A stretch of DNA of 64,000 nucleotides from positions 1,280,501-1,344,500 of the forward strand of contig CM057160.1 in NCBI GenBank assembly GCA_029962745.1. The letters are read 5' to 3'. How positions within the stretch are numbered: the stretch's first letter is position 1; each line of letters begins with the position of its first letter. This document shows, one piece after another, positions 59,167-64,000 of the stretch. The position numbers and the translations under genes were made by a program. The stretch comes from Echinometra lucunter (lineage: Eukaryota; Echinodermata; Echinoidea; Camarodonta; Echinometridae). The notes beneath the pieces are model-generated. The model searched no databases. It was not told the DNA's origin and was given only the letters and a program-made list of their open reading frames with translations.

Positions 59167-60174
59167 CTGGAGGGGGGGGGGGGGGGCTTGGGGGCGTCAG
59201 CCCCCAAATAAATTTGGTTTATTTTCAATTTTATATTAGTGATATCACTCGAATTTCATTACTTCTCCCTAGACTCCCTTTCTGTTGTTAAGTAACGCCT
59301 TCACAATTTCCCAAATAGCATGCATAGCAGTTAAGGCAGAAAACACGCATAATATCAATACTAATGTGTTTTATGATATAACACTTGGTTTTATCTGTTT
59401 ATCTGACAATAGATTCATACTTTGAAAATGAATATTCTTATGATGTTTGAAGGTTTGCATGGTGGTACGGATATTCGTAGAAAGGGTTTACGGTTCACCA
59501 TGTGGTAAGTCCTAAGTGACTATAGATAAAGTGGAAAGAGATGGAGGTGAAATAGAGAGGCGAGAAAGCAGGAAAGTTGGAGGGCAGAGTATCTTTCGAA
59601 AACTGGGTGAAGTCCTAAGAAGGACTGTAAACCAGAAGAGGTGAGAGGACTGAGTTGGTGAAGAGATGAGGAGGCTTGAGTCGGTGAGAGGTGAGAAGAC
59701 TTGAGGAGAGAAGACTCGACGTTTCGGGCAGCTTGACTGTCCGTCTTCAGGAGTCCCTTAGGACTTACCACATGGTGAACCGTAAACCCTTTCTACGAAT
59801 ATTCTTATATTTACCAAAACTAGACACGGGCTTTAAGTTTGTAGTGCCAAATAGTGTTCTTTTACAGAGTTGCAAACCATCAATACTGCAAAGCTCCTTT
59901 ACCATGGGAGTGCACTTGCGTAGCCAAGGGGGGGGGGGCGATGGGGGCGGTCACCCCCTCCAAAACGCCAACACAAAAGAAAGAAAAAAGTAGAAGGAAA
60001 AAAAGCGGGAGCGAGAAAAGAAAAAAGGTAAGAGAACATAAGAAGAGCGGGAGCAGACAAAGAACAATTCAAAGAAACGTCGGAGCTCCTCCCGCGAAAA
60101 AGCACCGTATCGTGAGGGGGGGGGGGGTACCCCGGCTCGGTCGCTACACTCCCTTAGGGTTGGTCGCTTTGCTC
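59167..60174 (+). repeat. G-rich dispersed repeat, copy B (interrupted)
   Basis: Same order of blocks as copy A. It is split by a 356-bp insertion (59442-59797). It extends past copy A into a C run and GGCTCATTACGCCACTGA (about 60190-60235), which may be the true terminus. Confidence 0.8.
59442..59797 (-). mobile_element. Candidate Penelope-like insertion with 46-bp inverted ends
   Basis: Inserted in copy B and absent from copy A. Flanked by an 11-bp direct repeat AATATTCTTAT (59431-59441, 59798-59808). A perfect 46-bp inverted repeat (59471-59516, 59757-59802) starts ATATTCGTAGAAAGGG. Between them the minus strand carries CTGAAGA, a GC stem and CGAAACGTCGAGTC (59713-59750), words found in the long terminal repeats of Penelope-like retroelements, where they belong to hammerhead ribozyme-like motifs. 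No reverse transcriptase is present. Family call is inference. Confidence 0.5.
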
Positions 60175-60239
60175 CTCGCAAAGATTGAGAGCCCCCCCCC
60201 CCGAAAAATATTTTGGCTCATTACGCCACTGAGGTGAGG

Positions 60240-61470
60240 CGAAGGTGAGAGTAATTTGGTTTGCAGTTCAAATAGGCCTTTAGTGGTAGTCTTAGCTCAG
60301 TTATAATTTCGTATCTGGGTTATTTTCACTATTTATTTGCTTGAAAATCATCACAACCTGCACTAAAAAAGTAAATTCCTTAAAAAATATTTTTCGAATG
60401 AAATTCCAAATCGAAATCACGTTTAATCAGAGTATTACAGGCAAACAACCGTTGATAAAGACTTGAAGCTACGCTATGATATTCATCTCTTCACCCCGGT
60501 CTACACTATCTGAGATCAGTGATGACGTCCAGTCTATGTGCGCTAGCTAGCCATTCCTATCATAATAAATGCGAGATTTTAGTAAAGAGGAATGTTGTAG
60601 ATCAAGATAGTTTCTACATACAAGAAGCATCAATTTACCTTAGACAACAATATTATCTAGGTAACTTTTACATACAGTCATGATTTGTCGAGCGCGTCTC
60701 CTAATCAGTTCTGTCTCTGAGAATTTGATGCAACATCGTTTTGGGACGTAGTTTGACGTTTGCATCCCGGCCGGGCTTGGTTTTCTTTGTTATTTTCATG
60801 TCAATTTCCTACAGTAGGAAATGACAGTAAAGTAACTTTAAATTCTGCTTTGACCAAAAAAGAAAAGAAAATCGACTCGTCAGTGAGGTAATGTAAATAT
60901 TAAGCCACTGCAGTTTTGCCTCGTCTCTTAATAACAGTATCTAAAATCCGTCAATATTGCATGCGATCATCTCAATGCACAATGTTTTATTACGTGCAAG
61001 CGCTAGCTAGCCGCAGATCGTCCATGTGCCTACGTCATCACTGGGGACCCGTTTCGCTCGCAGCCACTTCCGGGTTCTGAGAATCAGAGGGGCGTTTTTG
61101 GAAAATGTGTTTTTAGATATTTTTTTGGAATTTACAGGAGCAATAATGAACACCACTGTCTTCTACATACTTCCCCGTTTCCATCTGTACACACAACCCT
61201 ATTCCGTGATTTTCTTTGAATTTCACCATGTTATTGGTCGGTGACGTATTTTGATGACGAAATGATATTTTCGTCATTCGTAATATTTAGAAACGGTGGT
61301 TTTGGACGGCGTACAATAATTCGACCAGCAAGGTAGGCCTATATATTTGGTAGTGAGGTGACCAAATATACCATTTAAATATCTAAAAGTCTGCAGTGTA
61401 TAATAAGACTTCTTATAGCAAGAAGTGGTTAGTTTTAGCTTGCTCGATTCGCTCGCTCGGAAAATATAAA
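60240..61470. other. Intergenic, no feature recognised
   Basis: AT-rich with scattered purine runs; no ORF over 75 codons carries a recognisable motif and no inverted-repeat element was identified. Confidence 0.5.
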
Positions 61471-61475
61471 AACGG

Positions 61476-61645
61476 TACACTCTAAAAAAAGTTAAAAGTC
61501 ATTAGGATAGCCTATTTAAGATATGAACCGACCAAAGTACTGTTGCTTTAAAAAAAACTCCCCATATGTTTTGCATACATGTTTAAAAAACCAACAGTTG
61601 GTTGGTTCATTTTTTAATCAACCTGGTGACTTTTCTTAGAGTGTA
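61476..61645. mobile_element. Small MITE with TACACTCTAA termini
   Basis: Ends TACACTCTAAAAAAAGT and ACTTTTCTTAGAGTGTA form an inverted repeat of about 17 bp with one mismatch. 170 bp. TA at each edge could be a target duplication. No ORF. Confidence 0.6.
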
Positions 61646-61866
61646 TTTGTATGTGTGTGTGTGTGTGGGGGGGGGGGGGTGGGGGCGAGTGAGGGGGTGT
61701 GTATACTCGAATGTGCGGCAAGAAATTTCGACAAATATTTCGATCATTCCCCACCCCCCCCCCCCCCTCCTCGAAACGGATTTACGCCTGTCTGATGCTG
61801 GAAAGGTACCCCTTTCTACACGTTTTCATGTTCGTGAAGGATGTACAGGCCTCAATGAGACATAGG

Positions 61867-61904
61867 CCCCCCCCCCCCCCCCCCCCCGGGGGGGGGGGGG
61901 GGGG
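61867..61904. repeat. C21-G17 homopolymer palindrome
   Basis: Twenty-one C directly followed by seventeen G, just after another C run (61752-61767). Could form a perfect hairpin or a G-quadruplex; run lengths are likely uncertain in any assembly. Confidence 0.9.
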
Positions 61905-61927
61905 CCGGGCCATTGACCACAAACTTT

Positions 61928-62196
61928 CACTATGAACACAGCGGACAAAGAAAGCGGACAAAATAAACAACCTCTCATTCTACCCATCACAATGGTTCTG
62001 GTGGTCAAAAGAACATCCCTTCACAGCTATTATGTTTAATCGTGTAGTTCCAGGTGAATATGCATGTGACACCTGTTCCACATATTTTAGACAATAGCAG
62101 TGAAGGGATGTTCTTTTGACTACCAGAACCATTGTGAAGGGTAGAATGAGGGGTTGTTTATTTTGTCCGCTTTCTTTGTCCGTCATGTTCATAGTG
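61928..62196. mobile_element. Hairpin element with ~105-bp arms
   Basis: Arms begin CACTATGAACA and end TGTTCATAGTG, sharing GACAAAGAAAGCGGACAAAA and GGTTCTGGTGGTCAAAAGAA with few mismatches, around a ~55-bp loop. No ORF. A foldback MITE is the simplest reading; target duplication not identified. Confidence 0.7.
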
Positions 62197-63063
62197 TTTT
62201 TGGAGAGAAAGCTGAAAATATAATCATTGACCACTTAGAATCACAAATTAACAACCAACAACTAACAGTAAAAACAGTAACAACAAAAAAAAAAAAAACA
62301 AAACTTCAACGAAAAGAACTTTTCTAAAATTCTAGATTCGTAAATATGATATGAAATTATTATGCTTTATAAAATATGCCGCGCTAACTACGTGCAAAAT
62401 GGCACGTAGAAACTAAGACCAGTTCAGCTACGCCTGGAACCAAGGCTAGCAGAAGAACTTCAGATGTCGCCAGCTGAACAAATTGGAACAGAATTCTCCA
62501 CTTAGGTATCATTTGCGCCAGTTTTGTCATTTACTCTGATTTGTATTTGTTTTAGCATGCGTAAAGACAATACTTTAAATAGATACTATTTCTGTTATAA
62601 TTCTAATTGATGACAAATACAAACGATTTCTTTCATTACAGTCCCGTTCATTAGTATTCGTGTTCACTTCTGGGCCGGGTGACTTGATTCATCGGTAAAG
62701 ACGATAGGATGGGGGGTTGGGTGTCCGGACACGTAGCAAAAATGAAGCCTTCTTTTTTGTCTTTGGATTAAACAAAAACTATGCATTGATTTGTGCTAAT
62801 CATCATCAATATTTGTTCGCAATAATATTGTCTAACAGTTTGTGCTAAAACATTTAAGAGATTTGCTTGTGAACTTTTTCAATCATGTCAGTTGGCTGTT
62901 TAAAATCGACTGTCCGGATATACAACCTGTCCGGACATCCAACAACTGGGTATATAGATCTAGGAATATAAGAATGGGGGGTGGGGGGTCGGGTGTCCGG
63001 AAAAGTAACAAAAAATGAATCCTTCTTTTTTGTCTATGGATGAAACAAAAAATATGCATTGGA

Positions 63064-63177
63064 TAGTGTGGCAAGACTTCCTTTTGCGACAGTCACCCAA
63101 TAATGCAATGACCAATGTGTGCTTTATTCCGTTAGCAAATTTGGGTGGCTGTCGCAAAAGGAAGTCTTTCTAGACTA
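63064..63177. mobile_element. 114-bp MITE in tandem unit 2
   Basis: Arms with GACTTCCTTTTGCGACAG and CTGTCGCAAAAGGAAGTC form a near-perfect inverted repeat; TA at both edges. Absent from unit 1, which gives the empty site. TA suggests Tc1/mariner-type mobilisation. Confidence 0.7.
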
Positions 63178-63190
63178 GTGCTAATCATTT

Positions 63191-63604
63191 GGGGCGCGTT
63201 TCATGAAACCAACTCCATGACAGTCATATCTCTTGTCGATGATCTACGGAGTGTTTCACGAAAGCCTGACATCTCACAAATCCAAGATATCGATACTATC
63301 GGCTGAAAAAGATAGCCTTGATCACAATCCACTGGATTTATTATCAATCATTCCAACACAATTTAGACTCAACTTTGCTCTAATTGCCCGCTGCCCGCAA
63401 GCTTCCCATAGCCAACAAAAAGGTGACCTGTGATGGCGTGCTAAAAAGATCTGACATGCTCGGAGGAGCGACAAGTCATTTGTCAGGGAAGTTGTCACTG
63501 GTCTTGGCAAAGACAGCTTTGTGAAACACTTAGCAGACAAGATGACCGACAACTCCGAGATGTCGTTGATCTTGTAGTTATGACGGTTTCATGAAACGTG
63601 CCCC
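63191..63604. mobile_element. 414-bp MITE with GGGGCGCGTTTCATGAAACC termini
   Basis: Termini GGGGCGCGTTTCATGAAACC and GGTTTCATGAAACGTGCCCC are a 20-bp inverted repeat with one mismatch. Internal copies of GTTTCACGAAAGC and TTTGTGAAACAC recur. Absent from unit 1. No transposase. Superfamily not assigned because the target duplication is unclear. Confidence 0.75.
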
Positions 63605-63739
63605 TGTTCTCTATAATATTGTCTAACTCTTGTATTAAAAAAATTTAAGAAATATTGCTTGTAAAATTTTGCTAATAGTAATGCCATGGCTGTTTAAAAT
63701 CAACTGTCCGGATACACAACAACTGGGTATATGAGTCAT

Positions 63740-64000
63740 CGCATGTCGATTCCGCTGTCAATGGGCTTTGTACACCGTCATTACTTGCAGGAGCTTAGAG
63801 CACGAGAGGGCAGCAAATTAAATGTAATTGACTAGGAATGATGCTGTTGTGTTTCATATCATGGTAGAGAAGGTGTAACACTACAGTGTAGCCCACTCAT
63901 AGGGCCAAACGTGTGTGGGACTGTAGTGAACATTCACCGTTGCAGCAGTCAAAAACAGACAACAAAATTGCCCTATGCAAGATTTAATATTCTTAAATTT
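63740..64000. other. Right edge, nothing recognised
   Basis: No repeat boundary, exon or RNA gene was identified in the last 260 bases. Confidence 0.5.

Larger units (their letters stand above)
62707..63733 (+). repeat. Tandem duplication of a ~250-bp unit, second copy interrupted twice
   Basis: Unit 1 (62707-62957) and unit 2 (62973-63733) share GGGTGTCCGGA, CCTTCTTTTTTGTCT, ATAATATTGTCTAAC, GGCTGTTTAAAATC and CAACAACTGGGTATAT in the same order. Unit 2 is enlarged by the two MITEs below. Confidence 0.8.

Overview
The window is animal nuclear DNA, most likely from an echinoderm such as a sea urchin. It is AT-rich and packed with small inverted-repeat transposons, SINE/LINE tails and microsatellites, and the palindromic word TACATGTA recurs throughout. 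Only one host gene can be supported: the 5' end of an aryl hydrocarbon receptor (AHR / spineless family) bHLH-PAS gene. One intact mobile-element gene is present, a 1,798-codon BEL/Pao polyprotein. No operons, CRISPR arrays, rRNA genes or convincing tRNA genes were seen. The species call is inference from composition and repeats.

Layout. (1) 1-1669: a short contig end with no gene, then a 500-N gap (1670-2169). (2) 2170-11401: a young BEL/Pao LTR retrotransposon on the minus strand; the outer end of its 3' LTR is lost in the gap. (3) 11402-30014 and 30703-47812: two arms of a very large inverted duplication, facing each other across a second gap of exactly 500 N (30203-30702). Both arms carry AHR exon 2 (14036-14223 plus; 45715-45902 minus) and the same ordered series of MITEs, foldback repeats, a SINE and LINE tails. 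They differ by SNPs, microsatellite lengths and several clean presence/absence insertions. (4) 47813-64000: sequence unique to the right side. It holds AHR exon 1 (48991-49049, minus), which joins exon 2 in the correct phase, then repeat-rich DNA with long G/C runs, GA tracts, a long-TIR mariner-like element, two copies of a G-rich dispersed repeat (one carrying a Penelope-like insertion) and nested MITEs.

Interpretation. The most economical reading of the palindrome is two diverged haplotypes of one locus joined head-to-head during scaffolding: fixed-size N gap, few-percent divergence, perfect empty sites for arm-specific insertions, and only synonymous changes in the exon. A true palindromic duplication cannot be excluded from sequence alone. 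Under the allelic reading the BEL/Pao element sits in AHR intron 1 of one haplotype, antisense to AHR, inside an ATT microsatellite, and the other haplotype carries the empty site. The left AHR copy has no exon 1 in this window because its contig ends inside the retrotransposon.

I found no evidence for a new multi-gene system. The most interesting material is the palindrome with its natural insertion polymorphisms, the AHR 5' exons (exon 1 is too short for routine ORF calling), and several foldback or Penelope-like repeats that look little described.
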